In this document: one piece after another, positions 1 through 12,000 of the stretch
How the letters are laid out: each line of letters begins with the position of its first letter
Position numbering within the stretch: the stretch's first letter is position 1
NCBI GenBank assembly: GCA_905147135.1
Contig: LR990061.1
Location: 682,001 to 746,000, forward strand
DNA from: Blastobasis lacticolella
Lineage: Eukaryota; Arthropoda; Insecta; Lepidoptera; Blastobasidae
DNA: 64,000 nt
Direction: 5' to 3'
Notes under the pieces: generated by a model
Databases searched by the model: none
What the model was told of the DNA's origin: nothing
Seen by the model: only the letters and a program-made list of their open reading frames with translations
Position numbers and translations under genes: made by a program

Positions 1-6
1 CATATA

Positions 7-396
7 ATGCGCTTATTACACATTCCTAAATTCAGTAATTGAATTTAGAAACAAAAAGCGTGAGAGCAAATCAAAGTGGAATGTATTGCTCATAGAATGA
101 GGCGGGCAACGCATTGGTGACTCCCCTGGTGTTGCTGATGTCCATAGGCGGCGGTGACCACTTTCCATCAGGTGGCCCGCATGCCTGTTTGTCTGCCGGA
201 TAACATAAAAAAAAAGAAAAGAATAATGTCCATTTTTGTATCTCAGATTTTTGAAAAGCGGAGCGACACATGACTTAATATAAGTGTTACAAACATGGAC
301 CATATTCTATGAGCAATACATTCCATTTTGATTTGCTCTCACGCTTTTTGTTTCTGAATTCAGTCACTGAATTTAGGAATGTGTAATAAGCGCATA
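7..396. mobile_element. Family C MITE carrying a nested family H fragment
   Basis: The two ends are inverted copies of each other. ATGCGCTTATTACAC at the left matches, reversed, GTGTAATAAGCGCAT at the right, and the match continues inward for roughly 95 bp through the AGCGTGAGAGCA arm. The interior is interrupted at about 100-226 by a family H fragment (CACCTGATGGAAAGTGGTC on the opposite strand) ending in an A-rich tail, with a possible 5 bp duplication AGAAT. An uninterrupted copy of the same MITE lies at 59,237-59,477. Confidence 0.75.
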
Positions 397-666
397 ACTC
401 AGAAAGGTACTCAATGGAAGGTACGTGGCGGCATTGAGAATTCAACTCGGTACTGTAACTATTCAGTCACTCTACTATTTATCTGTATAAACACACACAT
501 ACGAGTATCTGCCTATAAAAGGTAAGACATAACAATAACATAATAAACATCATTTTAAATATTGTGATTTGGCCGTAGGTAAGTAAGTGATCGTCTAGTT
601 ATCGATTGAAATGTTCTGACCCATTACGTTATATGTAAATTTCGAAAACCGTCACAAGGAATATGT

Positions 667-1256
667 AAAGCGTACTCCACATGTTCGTCGAAACTTTTGC
701 CGGGACTTTGGTAGGCTCTACATTCTCGCCTTTTAGTGATGTGGTAGGTGTCAAAATGCATCGATATTATATCGATTCAACGGTGTAATTTCTAATCTGG
801 TAGCTTTAGCTGTAAACAGGGTCACAGAAGTGATGGCAGCAGCTCTACTGTAATTATCTGATATACTAATATCCTGGATCATGGTCAAGTGTATCTCGAA
901 TCTTTTACGGGAAAAAGCGAAAGGAAGACAAGTATAAAATCGATAGATCGGTCATCGGATACATCAATATTTTTTCTGCATAGCGTAGCTGTCTATGCAT
1001 ATTGTATATTTTATTTGTAGTCAGTGAGTTTATTTCTTTGTGAATTATGTACAGTTTTGGATTGACCTAGATGTTCGACTAGAAAGAACCAACGTGATGT
1101 GATTCAGCACAAGGCGAGACGATATGAATATCTCTACTTAGTCTATTAAATAGGCGTGACATGCCAAACAATCACGAGACTACACGAGTATAGGCGAATA
1201 CTTCCTCTACATTCTCGTAATCCCGTGGAATGACGAACATGTGGAGTACGCTTAAC
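667..1256. mobile_element. Family D MITE, diverged copy
   Basis: The left end reads AAGCGTACTCCACATGT and the right end is its inverse, ACATGTGGAGTACGCTT. The interior contains a stretch resembling the body of SINE1 (CAGGGTCACAGAAG ... ATCCTGGATCATGGTCAAG). It is longer than the copy at 2,313-2,711, so it may carry an unrecognised insertion. Confidence 0.65.
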
Positions 1257-1343
1257 ATGAACGGGGGCGGTACCGCGTAACTCCAATCGCATGATGCCAT
1301 TACTCAGTAATACAATACAATACAATACAAATACAAAATACGT

Positions 1344-1346
1344 TTG

Positions 1347-1378
<32 letters not shown>

Positions 1379-1402
1379 TGTGTGTGTGTGTGTGTGTGTG
1401 TG
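1344..1402. repeat. Compound microsatellite (GTGC)n(GT)n
   Basis: A run of GTGC tetranucleotides passes directly into a run of GT dinucleotides. The short open frames rich in His-Thr or Cys-Val across this stretch are products of the repeat and are not genes. Confidence 0.95.
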
Positions 1403-1419
1403 CAGCCATCCCAATAAAA

Positions 1420-1830
1420 AAAATTACATTCATCTTTACACAACAAATGTATATTTAAAATTTTATTTATTTTGTTATAAACAAAACTTGCAAGAAAGTA
1501 AAAATTCCATTGGGCCAGACTGCATTTTGTCTGTACGGATGGACAAACATTGTAAAATCTACGCGAGATTGGAGTGCTAAGATCATATGGAGTTCGCAAA
1601 TGGGTCTGCAAAGTAAGCTGCAGAATAAAAAGTTGGCGGACCGAGAGAACCCTACAATATGTATAGAGCTCGGAACTAGGCAAACGATAAGGAAGTCGCC
1701 AACCTTCAGAAGCGCTCTCTGCGCACGCTCAAGTTTTAATAAGTACGTTTTGTTGCATCCCACCCACGAAACTATACAATAAGAGGTCACCGATTGGGCA
1801 AGGGCGAGGTTTACCATTCTTAGAACTGAA
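1420..1830 (-). pseudogene. Decayed non-LTR retrotransposon reverse transcriptase C-terminus
   Basis: The minus strand encodes a stretch like the C-terminal part of a LINE reverse transcriptase. It reads ...YCIVSWVGC, then LLKLERAQRALLKV, then, after a frameshift, SVRQLFIL. These are typical of the region after the catalytic core in CR1/Jockey-like elements. The reading frame is broken at least once and there are no ends, so this is a dead fragment. Assignment to a clade is uncertain. Confidence 0.65.
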
Positions 1831-1879
1831 TGGTCCGCAATATCCCTAAGCGCTTTAAATATAAAAATTAGTTTATGGA

Positions 1880-2312
1880 GTCTAACTGTAAGGCTGTCAA
1901 TGTGTGGGTGGAAAGAGAGAAGAATGTAGAGGGAGTATTCGCCTATATTCGTGTAGTCCCGTGCATGTTTAGCATGTCTCGCCTATTTCATAGACAAAGT
2001 AGAGATAGTTTGTTGTCGTCTCGATTCGATCGATTTTATATTTATATTCCTAGCGCTTTTTCCCGTAACAGGTTTAGAGTACACTTGACCATGATCCACG
2101 ATATTAGTAGATCAAGTAATTACAGTAGAGCAGCTGCCATCACCTCTGTGACCCTGTTTAAAGCAGATTAACGATATTAAACCGATGAATAGATATAATG
2201 TTGACGCGTTTTGACACCCACCACATCCCTAATAGGCAAGAATGTAGAGATTCGACCAAAGTCCCGGCAAAAGTTTCGCCGGATGTTTCGGCGAACATGT
2301 GGAGCGCACTTT
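1880..2312. mobile_element. Family D MITE, left-truncated copy
   Basis: The interior matches the neighbouring copy at 2,313-2,711 along most of its length (for example TTTGACACCCACCACATCCC and CCCGTAACAGG). The right end is complete, ACATGTGGAGCGCACTT. The left terminal repeat was not found. Confidence 0.75.
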
Positions 2313-2711
2313 ATTAAGCGCACTCCACATGTGGACAGTTCCGCGGGAACACGAGTATGTAGAGGGAGTATTCGTGTAGTCCTGTGCATGTTTGGCATGT
2401 CTCGCCTATTTCATAGACTAAGTAGAGATAGTTTGTTGTCGTCTCAATTCGATCGATTTTATATTTATAATCCTAGTGCTTTTTCCTGTAACAGGTTCGG
2501 GGTACACTTGACCATGATCCACGATATTAGTATATCAAGTAATTACAGTAGAGCAGGTGCTATCACTTTTGTGATACTACACCGATGAATCGATATCATG
2601 TCGACGTTTTGACACCCACCACATCCCTAATAGGCGAGAATGTAGAGGATCGACCAAAGTCCCGGCCAAAGTTTCGCCGGAAGTTTCGGCGAACATGTGG
2701 AGCGCACTTTA
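2313..2711. mobile_element. Family D MITE, complete copy
   Basis: It is bounded by AAGCGCACTCCACATGT on the left and ACATGTGGAGCGCACTT on the right, and sits immediately next to the copy at 1,880-2,312. The interior includes a SINE1-like segment (TTGACCATGATCCACGA ... TAATTACAGTAGAGC). Confidence 0.85.
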
Positions 2712-3098
2712 CTCACAAACGTTAATGTGTGCTGTGGCTTCATCATCAGCTCAGTATCATATCGTATCCGAACACATGTTTTGACAGTTAGTCACGTCAA
2801 TCCAAGGAGACTAATGTCACTCATGACATTTTGACATTAGTCATCCTTCCTCTGTGTGGTTGTTATCTTCACATTTCTCGATAATAAAATTTAGGTATCT
2901 CGAAATCCATGGTTAATTTCGCGATATCGTCCCTTAACAACCAAATCGTTGGCCGTCCCTAATGATTAATCTCTACGCGCGCTCGAGTGACGCGGGACGA
3001 AACAGTACACTATGACACATTAATGAAAATATTTACGTTTTACGTTAGATTTGTAGAAATAGGTGTATAATGTTGTAGTTATTAGCTATAATTTTGTA
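2712..3098 (+). promoter_or_regulatory. HR96 5' flank / probable promoter and 5' UTR
   Basis: This is the repeat-poor stretch between the family D copies and the HR96 start codon. It contains a short inverted repeat (CTAATGTCA ... TGACATTAG near 2,809-2,842) and a GC-richer patch at about 2,976-3,000. I see no convincing TATA box. Promoter status is inferred from position only. Confidence 0.4.
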
Positions 3099-6000
3099 AT
3101 GAAAATGGATAACAACGGCGAGAACAGTGATAAAAAGCAAGACGATCCGAGTACAGTGAAGAAGGAGTTATCACCAAATTTACAGAAGATTTGCCTTGTG
3201 TGTGGGGATAAAGCCCTCGGTTACAACTTCAATGCCATTTCCTGCGAGAGCTGCAAGGCTTTCTTTAGGCGAAACGCGTTAACCAATAAAGAATTCAAGT
3301 GTCCGTTCACAAACAATTGTGATATTACGGTTGTGACGAGGAGATTCTGCCAAAAATGTCGATTAGTAAAGTGTTTAGCCGTCGGTATGGTGAAGGAGTT
3401 CATCATGTCGGACGAAGACAAAGCGGAGAAGCGAAGGAAGATCGAGGAGAACAGAGCAAAGAAACGGCAGTCGAGCGACCCAGATGACGACGGTGTGACC
3501 AGTTCGAAAAATTTGAAGCTCGATGAATGCAATACATCCGCGAGCTTCAAACATGATGAAAGCAACACTTCAAACTTTAAGCACGACGAATGTAACACCA
3601 CCACATACACAACAATGAACGACCACTCAATAGTCCAATACGATGTGTTAAATAGTACAACGTGTAGTCCGAATAGTTCAGTGCAATCTCCGTTAAGTAA
3701 CGATTTGGATACGTCGCTACATTCTTCACCCATATACCATCAGTATCCACCTGTGCAAAGTACTGAGTTGCCGTATACAATGAAAGTGTATCCGATAGAC
3801 GAAAAAAGTGTTATTAACCGTTCGTTATATGAGCACAGGGCTATGGATCAGTATGTTTGTGATAGTGTTGATAATAGTATGTATCCAGACCAGCAGAAAC
3901 CAGCAAGTATAAGGTTAGTAATGTATACATATTTAAACTACCTAGCTTTTAAAAAGAATCTGGTTAACAGAAAAGCCTTTGTCATATACATATGTCATCG
4001 CAGCCGGATAGTTAAATTAGTCATTTAATTAAATAGCTAGATAGTTCGCAATTATTCAATTGAACGGAACTCTAAATTAATTTACTTTGGAAGTAAAGTC
4101 CACAAGGATCTTTAAAGAAAGAACAACACATTCCAGAGTTTGTGGATTTATTCAATGCATTGTCACAACAACAGCATAACGAAATTAAAACGATAATAAT
4201 AGTTTGCATTAGGTTTAATTAGGTTAAATTAGGTCATCATTTTGACGATTCATGGAGGAGTTCCATAAACTCGAGGCAATGTCATTTGTAGACTTTTTAA
4301 TTATTATTTTTAATTTGGTGTTTGTTTCAATTAAATAATTGCTTAACAAGCTAGACATTTAATTATTATTTCTATTCCTGAACAGACAGGCAGTTGGAAC
4401 AACTGATATGTATGTAATCACACTATCCTGAGGTTAATTGACATTCTCAATTAATTAATTGTTCTTCTTTAAATATTTTTCCCATTGGGTTTCAAAGGCA
4501 TAGGTATTGGTAATTAACCATCTAATTTAACCATCCGGCTGCGACACATGTATATCACATCCGAAGCAAAGCTGTAAAGAGTGTTATGATTCTATATTTT
4601 GATTTCCCAGTTTCGCATGTGAAGTAACACACCTTAAGAAATTAAACCTACACATAAATTTTCCTCCTGAAGTTCTCTGTCTATTGGTGCAAACCACATG
4701 AAAATCCATTCAACAGACAGACAGAAGAGTTTTATAACTGCAGTGATGGCCTTGTTATACCAATAAGGTGGTAAACAAGCCTATGTCATACTGCTAACTC
4801 TAGCCTATGGCTTGGGTCACCAATTAGTTTCATTTGGAGTTCGTTCTTAAAAATAATATGACCGTCATGATCTGTTAGTACTTGATACGGTAAAAAATAA
4901 AATAAAATTTTAATAAAAAAAAATTTGAATATGATTTTATTTTGGATCTTATAAACTGGGCATTATAAAAACAACTTAAATCAATAATGCTTATTTATTG
5001 ATTTAAATTCTAGTTTGAAATTTTTGAGACTTTGAGATATTAAAGCTGGGCTAATAAGCAAATGTATGAGCGAGCCGAGAGACCTTAAAGTTCATGACAT
5101 TTGGGGCTTATAATAATAGTTGATTCAATTGTAATAAAAGTAACTTATATCTAGGAGTCAGTGAGCGGAGTGAGATCACATTTTTTGACAGTTTGTCTCT
5201 TGGATGCTGTTGTGATTACTAGATTAAGTTATTTATTATTCAGAGTAACTGAAATGAATGGGAGAGCGGAGCAAAAAATTCTTGATATTTGTTATCTTTA
5301 AAACTGGAGTGATCAATGAATGAACGCACTGACTATTACTTACCATCCAGGGCGAATTATTTTGTCTGTTTACTGTGTGACCGAATCTGTCTTTCCCGAG
5401 TTGGCCTCAGCCATCAGAGAAAATGCTGTACCTTTATTAACAGTGACGCTGTTTAAATTATCTATAATAGATGAATTATAGATACTTAGATTATGTGATG
5501 ATGCTGATAGTAATGACAGTAACTTAAATTAATAAATTAGTGATAATTTTGGTGATGACATACTGGTACATAGCAGCAAAGGTGTAAATAAAATTTAAAA
5601 CTCATAAAATGACTTTTAAGGAAATCAATGTATGAGGGATTGCAATGAGCATGCAGTTTTTGGAGTTTTAGCTCTTGAACAATTTGGTGAATGATAAGAA
5701 AAGTAACTGAAACCATTTTGGTTCTTATCAGCTGGGGTGGCTGCCAAAACGAATGATTGAGCGAGCACCATTGCGCTCTATTAAATAAATTTTGGACTTT
5801 GCCATTTCAAAAAACCGTGCCTGTATCAAGTAATACAAGTGTTCGCTTAAGGTTTTGTGAGGACAAAATCATGGTCTCTGCCATTTGGTGATCCCTGGCC
5901 TACGGGTTGCATGGAGATTGGAGATATTATTATTATCACTAGTTTGAATCCCAGTAAATTTATTTTTCAACGTTTTATCTCACCGTAAGTTTGCTATTAC

Positions 6001-9000
6001 ACTCTACTTTAAGATAAAAGCTCTTTAGATACAAATTGAAATACAAATTAAAAAATAATCATCTTGGCGTAAATATCCCGGTAGTGCTCGTGGGTCCAGG
6101 GTCCGTCTTGACCATGATCCATGATTTGGAATATATGGTAATTGCAGTCGAGCGTGGCCGTGTGGTGTCCGGCAAAGTAGAATAGCACCAACCCCTTACG
6201 CTCATGGGTGTCGTACAAGGCGACTAATGTTTTCGAGGCAAAAGATCAAGAGTCTTCGTAGTCTGGATAATGGGCAGCAGCATTTTCCATTGTTATATTT
6301 AAACACTGCGATCTCCAACCCGCCTGCCAAGCGTGGAGATTATGGCAATGGCCTCCTTTTTCGTGGGAGAGGCCCTAAGTCCTGCAGTGGACTGTTACGG
6401 GCTGTGATGATGACAGTCGAGCGACTGCCATCTAACCCCCGTGACATGCAGGTTTCATCACGATGCTTCCCTCACCGTAAGAACAAAGTTTAGTTTACTT
6501 TATTTATCGATCATTGAAACTTATCAGCATCAGTGAGCATTCAAGTAACTGCCGGTGGCCGTAGTGGGATTCGAACCCGGTAGCTCTTGCTTACGAGTCG
6601 GACACCGTATTACTCAGCCACCGACGCTCCATACAAATTGATACACAAGTTGCTTAGCATCAATCAATCAACAGGTGACATCTGTACCCATCCAACACCA
6701 TTGCTATCTGGGCTGTAGGGGAATATTGGTTCCTGAAATATTATGTTGTTCTTAGCAATATTTGTTTAATTACTTAGTTTTGCTAGGTAGTACAACTAGG
6801 CACCCTAAACAAGGAAGTTCTCATAAAACCTTGAGGTGCCACACCACTACCACCGGTATACGGGATGAAGATGCCACTAAGCTGGCAATGTTTGAAAAGA
6901 CCTGTTAAATTTACTTTTTTGTAATTTTGTGTGCAATAAAGAGTATATCTAGATAGTTAGATATCTAAGGTGGCAAACAACCGTAATGCCGCCTGATGGC
7001 AAACAGTTACCGTAGATTGTGTACATGTTATGAGCGACAGTTACTATACTTTCCATCAGGTGGGCTACCCTCCTCCACCCAGGGTCCTATCGAGCTCTCG
7101 GTCATGCGGACTGCGTCAGACCTAATCACGGGTGATGCGCACGCATAGTTGCCTGTGGCTCTTTGGGCGAGCGCACACGTCCATAAGCACTCTCCCTTAA
7201 CGGGCTGACGTCACAACACACTCTACTTGGACCCGAGAGCTCTCGTTACCGAAATGAGGAAATGTGATCACGACCCTCAGGCATGGGTATTCGACGCAGA
7301 AGAAGACAAGGCCAACCCGGACGAGGAACAGGGGTCAAGGCGGATCCCGGGCCTTCGTCCGCGAGAGCAGAACCGGGACATTAACGCCAAGATGATGATT
7401 TTTTATTGCCATGCCCATACTAAGCCCGCTGGCAGTGTCGAAATTACTCAGTAGAAAATGCTGCTGACCATTTCCGTATTAACGTATGTAATAGCCGGTC
7501 TTCCGAAGTCCGGTCGAGGTCTGGAGAAGCTGCTCGTGATTGTGAGGATGGAAGGGAAGAGACCACGAGGACAAAGTCCCATCATCTCAATGAGTAGATC
7601 AGGTTGCCGACGCACTGAGAATCCCCGTCAACCTTGCACTCCATCAGGCAGAAGATCAAAGCCAATGAAGAGGAGAAATATACCAGAAGAGAGAGAGAGC
7701 CGGTATGCCACTATGCATTAGTCACCTTTCACGATATCCATCAATTGCTGAGTTGCCGTGCTGGTACCGCCGGGCTGCTGTTATTGTCGACGATCCCCTA
7801 CTCACAGGCGGTTTGGACCCTCGTCCAATTCAACCATATTTGAGGGAAAAGGGCGACCCGGCCCCCATGCCACCGCCAGACAGACCTTTAAGCGAGCATG
7901 CATTACAGATGCTGCATGTGATAGGTAGCTGCTCCCACACTAGTCCTACCCTCCCTACCCTTACCCTGCCCCTAGCCTACAACTATCCTACCTTACCCCT
8001 ACACCTAACCTACCCCGGCCTACCCCTACCCTATTCCTACCCACCCCTACCCTAGCCCTACCCTAGCCCTACCCTATACCTACCATACGCCATCCACCCC
8101 GCAGCCAACGCAGAGTAGGCGCCCCCCAGATCCGGAAGGACCAAAAGACACCGTGTGTGGGAAGGGAAGGAAAGTTACCGCCGCTTCCTAGGTGGTTCTC
8201 CGTGGTAAATAAATGGCAAGAAACCCACAGAGCCTACATTAGTTTAGTCTTCTATAGTGACTCCAAAGTGAAGTGTAGTTTATCCAGTGGTAAATTCTAC
8301 AATAATCTTATGAAATCTTATTATAAAAGCGTACACATTTGTGGACTTTTGCTAGACGACAAGCACTAGTAACAAGCTTATCCTTCTTTCTAGTATTAAT
8401 ATTATGAACATCACTGTTTATGTTCTCATATATATATTGTGAGAGCGTTGTCATAATGTCAATATTCTTGAATTTATCTCTTAGAGAAGTTAAAGGTCTC
8501 AATTGTTAAATCGCGCGAATAGCCTTTTTCTGCAGTCCTTATACATTGTGCCAATCGGCAGCGTCTCCCCACAGCAGTATGCCATAAGTCATAACACAGT
8601 GTAAAGCATTATATCCTAAAGTCTGATAAATGTCCAAAAAAAATTCATTAGTGAACAATTTGTTCAGACACATATGTTATCACCGCACGTAACTCCACCT
8701 GGTCCATATTTTCGTAATTTTAACAACTGTTTGCACAAAAAGTCACAATGAACACATTCATCAGATCAGTCGCATGTAATAATATTTTTTAATCTCCATA
8801 AAAATCTTTGCTAATACTTTTAAAAAATTTCGATTAACTTCCGAAAGTTTACATAATATAAGCACTTCTAAGATAATATACATAACACTGCGATCTCCAA
8901 CCCTCCTGCCAAGCGTAAAGATTATGGCCATAACCCTCTCCTGGGAGAGACCCAAAGTCCCGCAATGAACTGTTAATTTCAATTTCAATTTAAATTCCGA

Positions 9001-12000
9001 CGACCTGAGTGGTTCAATGGTCTGCCACGCAAGAGGTCCCGGGTTCTATTCCCGGCCGGGCAGAAATTGAAATGATGAATTTTAATTTCTGTTACGGGTC
9101 TGGGTGTTCTATGTATAATAAGTATGTGTTTAAAAAGTATTTAAGTAGTATATCAGTTATCTAGCACCCATAGTACAAGCTTTGCTTAGTTTGGGGCTAG
9201 ATGGCGCTGTGTGAATTGTTCAAGTATTATATATATATTATCGAATTTTTTTTTTTTTTTTTCAATTTTTTTTTTTGGCATTTCGAGTTTTACATATAGA
9301 TGTTATAATGATGATTAGAATCAACATGGACCCGGATTGGGCACAGCAAATTGGTAGAGAGGAAAAGGAGGAGGAGGAGGGTAGGAGTGGCTTGACTTAG
9401 TAGATTTAAGTGTTACGAAATACCTTCTTAGGTACTTAATTTTAATATTATTATGTTACTTGTATACTACCAACTATGAATCAATACTATAATATATATT
9501 TGGTTATTTATATATCTTTATAAATCTGTATACATTATCTATCTATCTACGAACATACGATCCGATACGATCTCTCTGCTGTAGGCTTGCTGGAAGAAAT
9601 TTCTTCATAGAAATAATACTCAATACTCAATACTCAAATGTTTATTGCTTCATAAAAGTAATTTACAATTATGACCCTGACGGGCACTACAATATTAGTT
9701 GGCCTGTTGTGTCTAATATATTATGTAATATACTTTTTGTAACAATCTTGTGTACAATAAATGGTTAAATAAATAAATAAATAATAATTATTTATTTATT
9801 GCACTTTATTCTAGTTTGTCATTCAGGTATTCATCGATTGTATAATAACTTTTAGTTATTAACAACTGTTTCTGGTGTTTCTGGAAGCATTTATCTTTTG
9901 TTTCATTTTGAATAAATTCTGGTAATTTGTTATAAATCTTTATGGACATAACTAGATGGCTAGAGGAGTGTAGTGAAAGTCTGGAGCTAGGTAGCAATAG
10001 TCTATTTTTATGGCGCAATGTGTGAGTTATTGATGGATCGTCCCGTTGTTTATCAAATTCCGGATGTTTCCTAGCAAATTTACAGATGATGATCAGTGTG
10101 GCCTAGTATAGACAGACACAGCCACTACACCCCTCGTTCGTTGCAGGTCGTTGCTGACAAACGGCGAGCCGGCCTTCCGGGAGGAGCAGCGCGACCATGT
10201 CTGCGAGGAACCGTCCACCAGCTCCAGCGTGGACGCGAACAAGGCGAGGGACATCCTGCAGGATGTTGAGAGGTTTGTGGATCCTTATGTCGCGGAGGTA
10301 GTCTGTCTTGGGGCAGCTTATACACTCGAGCTTTGAAGGCGTCCAGATTATAATTATCAGATAATACACTCGCAGACAAGGAGTTCCATTCCTTAGCCGT
10401 ACGCATTGCGTTTGTATAGGCTATTCCTTGACAGGCATGCTTCATCTTATTAATATATTTCACAGTTTAACAGCAATCTTATTCTATTTAAGCTAGATAC
10501 ATAATCAAGTTGTAGTGCCAATAACTACACTGCAATTTATAATTTAGGACTTAATGTAGCTTATACACCTAATTACGACAAACAAAATCTTCTAGACACC
10601 TTTAAGGTTACAGTGAATAGGCTGTTCCTAGACAGGCATGCTCCATCATCGTCACTTGCCATCAGGTGAGATGGCGGTCAAATGCCTGGCTAGTCTTATT
10701 AAAAAAATGCATTTATATCATATAATGCCAAACGATAGACAAACAAGCAAACGGGCCATCTGATGGAAAGTGGTCACCGCTGCCTATAGACATTAGCAAC
10801 ACCAGGGGTATCGCTAATGCAGTGCCTACCTCTATGACAAGTTGCTCTGGCATCAAATAGGCAAATGCCCCATCCGTTGCCAAAGCCACGGTTCCTCAAA
10901 GCAGCAATCAGCAACTTTTTTTCAATTCGCGAGACCATTTTACCTGGGAAAGTGAGTATTTGTTTCAATGATGTCCTCTGTCGATATGCAAAGTCTCAGG
11001 ATTTGCCGCGCGAATTGAAGCTTACAGCAAGCAATACAACTTATTGTCAACTTGACTATTCTGAATTTTATACAGATTTGACCAATTACTTCGGCAAATT
11101 GACTCACTTGCCTAATTGAAACTAAAATAATGTTTGGCGAGCTGAAAACAAAAACGATGATAAAAATTTAAACACGCTTGACCAATTAGAACTATCATCA
11201 GGCTTGACGAATTGTATACTAAATCAACAAGTCACGATTATACCAGACACCTGCACAAACAGTAGATTTCATCCATCTGGGTCAACTGCTAAAAGAGGGC
11301 CGATTCCATATTCAAACTTTAGTTTTGTTAACTTGTGTCACTGAATTGACAGTGTCGCCGGGGACATAGAATAATATCATCAAGACAAGATATCCCTTGA
11401 TCTTTATTTATTTTTAATTGGTAGTTCGTGCACTTCCGAAACAAAGGCAACGAGTCGGTGATGCCCCTGATCTTGCAAACGTCCATAGGCTGCGGTGACT
11501 GCTTACCATCAGGCAGGCCGTAAGCTTATTCATACCCGTCCTCTTACGGCGAGGAAAAACACATTCAGGCGTCTGAATGTGTAATCCAATCTGGTCGGGA
11601 TCCCCTGTTAGCAGCGTCACGGAGGTCAGATGGCTGTCGCTCAACTGTAATTACTTAAACTGCCAAATCCTGGATCATGGTCAAGACGGACCCCGGGCCC
11701 TCACGCGATAGCACAATCGGGGAATTGACGCCAAGATAATTATTATTATATTTCTTTACGCGGATTCTTTACTAAGGCATGTCATCATCGTCACGGCAAA
11801 TAACAGTCCACTGCAGGGCTTCTCCCACGAGAGAGGAGGTCATTGCCGTAATCTCCATGCTTGGCAGGCGGGTTGGAGATCGCAGTGTTATAAACATAAC
11901 AATGGAAAGCTCTGCTGCCTTGCTGGTGCATTTTCCATCCTACGGAGACTAGAAGTTTTGCTTCGAAAACATTAGTCGCCTCGTACGACACCCACGAGTG

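Noticed and set aside
1146..1683. Open frames rich in His-Thr and Ala-Arg-Thr
   Set aside because: They come from the GTGC/GT microsatellite; only the LINE-like part is meaningful.
3063..3098. Upstream in-frame extension of HR96 from a GTG at 3,063
   Set aside because: Nuclear animal genes start at ATG, and the ATG at 3,099 gives a normal HR96 N-terminus.
3221..3733. 170-codon open frame on the minus strand across HR96 exon 1
   Set aside because: It is the antisense shadow of the DNA-binding domain and linker, without any recognisable domain.
7930..8095. Interstitial telomere repeat
   Set aside because: The unit is CCCTA/CCTAC, not the insect CCTAA, and it is too irregular.
9001..9066. tRNA-Gly-like sequences at 9,001, 23,306 and 62,341
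   Set aside because: Each is followed by the same ~170 bp body and the acceptor stem does not pair, so they are SINE heads and not tRNA genes.
10273..10297. Later donor site (GAG/GTAGTC at 10,298) for HR96 exon 2
   Set aside because: It leaves phase 0, which does not fit exon 3; the donor at 10,273 gives the required phase and a sensible join (DVER-IEPNS).
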